Shown here: piece by piece, positions 63,378-64,000 of the stretch
Numbering within the stretch: position 1 is the stretch's first letter
Layout: every line of letters starts with the position of its first letter
Made by a program: the position numbers and the translations under genes
Notes under the pieces: model-generated
Seen by the model: only the letters and a program-made list of their open reading frames with translations
Told to the model about the DNA's origin: nothing
The model's database searches: none
Source: Maritimibacter sp. HL-12
GTDB lineage: Bacteria > Pseudomonadota > Alphaproteobacteria > Rhodobacterales > Rhodobacteraceae
Length of the DNA stretch: 64,000 nucleotides
Reading direction: 5' to 3'
Assembly: GCF_900177545.1 (NCBI RefSeq)
Contig: NZ_FXBQ01000001.1
Location: 372,001 to 436,000, forward strand

Positions 63378-64000
63378 GACCTGTCCTTCCCGGCGAGCCA
63401 GGCCGCAAGCCCGGCGATCTCGTCCTCACTCAACTTCAGCCCCAGTTTCGAGCGCCGCCAGACGATATCCTCCGCCGTCCTGGCAAATTCGTGGACCATC
63501 ATGTGGTGCACCTCCGCCGCCGTGAGCGTGGCACCGAAATCCCCGCCGAGGTCCTGCGTCGATTTCGCCGCACCGAGAATCCGCCGGGCGTCGGTACCGT
63601 AGGCCGTCACCAGCCGTCGCGCCCATGTCTCGGTCAGGAAAGGATAGTCGGCAACCAGCGCCTTGACCATCGCAGGCTTCTCGGCCCGGTCGAAATCGCC
63701 ACCGGGCAGCGCTGCCCCCGCCGTCCATGCCCCCGGCACGCCGAGCTTGTCGAGCGCCTGTTCGGCGAGGATGCGGTAGGCGGTGATCTTGCCGCCAAGC
63801 ACGGTGAGCAGCGGCGCGCCGCCCTTGTCGTCGCGCACCAGTTGGTAATCGCGGCTGGCCGAGGTGGCATCGCCGCCGCTCTCGATCAGCGGGCGCACCC
63901 CGGAGAAGCTCCAGACGATATCGGACTTCGTGACCGGCTTGGCGAGATAATCGTTCACGAAGGCGATCAGGTACTCGGTTTCGGCCTCGGAACATTCGGC
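63374..64000 (-). CDS. glpD: Glycerol-3-phosphate dehydrogenase, C-terminal part
   Basis: The last 208 residues of the membrane-associated FAD-dependent enzyme that oxidises sn-glycerol-3-phosphate to dihydroxyacetone phosphate. The frame runs in from the right edge without a stop ([19 protein letters not shown]). [15 protein letters not shown] and [19 protein letters not shown] belong to the FAD domain, and the C-terminal helical cap ([45 protein letters not shown]) is typical. The 5' part lies outside the window. Confidence 0.93.
   Translation of the reverse strand, partial: AECSEAETEYLIAFVNDYLAKPVTKSDIVWSFSGVRPLIESGGDATSASRDYQLVRDDKGGAPLLTVLGGKITAYRILAEQALDKLGVPGAWTAGAALPGGDFDRAEKPAMVKALVADYPFLTETWARRLVTAYGTDARRILGAAKSTQDLGGDFGATLTAAEVHHMMVHEFARTAEDIVWRRSKLGLKLSEDEIAGLAAWLAGKDRS

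Overview
The window is 64 kb of GC-rich, gene-dense chromosome from an alphaproteobacterium, most likely of the family Rhodobacteraceae. This rests on the gph-glmU-glmS neighbourhood, the PleD-like regulator next to a DUF3572 gene, the G/C-hairpin intergenic repeats with an ATACTCC core, frequent GTG/TTG starts, a LexA-type GAAC-N7-GAAC box, and the style of the protein sequences. I see no rRNA, CRISPR, transposase, integrase or phage gene. There is one tRNA (Tyr, GTA). Both ends cut genes: pobA on the left and glpD on the right.

Region 1 (1-10.5 kb) is an aromatic-acid catabolic island. It holds pobA (4-hydroxybenzoate to protocatechuate) with a divergent AraC-type regulator, followed by a complete protocatechuate 4,5-cleavage (meta) route. 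The enzymes are two LigA/LigB dioxygenases, LigC dehydrogenase, LigI lactonase, a PrpF-type 4-oxalomesaconate tautomerase, a PIG-L-type (GalB) hydratase and the LigK aldolase, giving pyruvate and oxaloacetate. The divergent regulator is a LysR-like protein with two tandem DNA-binding domains.

Region 2 (10.5-24.3 kb) holds a MoxR ATPase/VWA pair of CoxD/CoxE type and a set of surface-glycan-like genes: a glycosyltransferase/alpha-beta-hydrolase fusion, a low-GC asparagine-synthase-like gene, and two divergent paralogous glycosyltransferases. PEP synthase and a DegT-type aminotransferase follow.

Region 3 (24.3-42.3 kb) holds gph, glmU and glmS (UDP-GlcNAc precursor supply) and an AlkD-like repair protein. 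It continues with a TPR protein, a degenerate H-NOX/HNOBA-GGDEF pair, a PleD-like diguanylate cyclase, and an ECF sigma/anti-sigma/Spy-like/EF-hand group. Lipocalins, an aldo/keto reductase and an orphan imuA-like gene behind a LexA box complete it.

Region 4 (42.3-50.9 kb) holds a four-gene 2-oxoacid:ferredoxin oxidoreductase operon whose last gene fuses a GltD-like flavoprotein to a 2[4Fe-4S] ferredoxin. It also carries a soluble PAS chemoreceptor, tRNA-Tyr, rlmB and a candidate small RNA.

Region 5 (51-55.4 kb) is the histidine operon hisB-hisH-(DUF2147 on the other strand)-hisA-hisF-hisE. Region 6 (55.5-60.7 kb) is urate catabolism: membrane urate hydroxylase PuuD, UraH, a PuuE-UraD fusion, AllA and an NCS2 permease. 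The right end has an MFS carrier and glpK-glpD. A compound intergenic repeat occurs four times and a rhizobial-type palindrome once.
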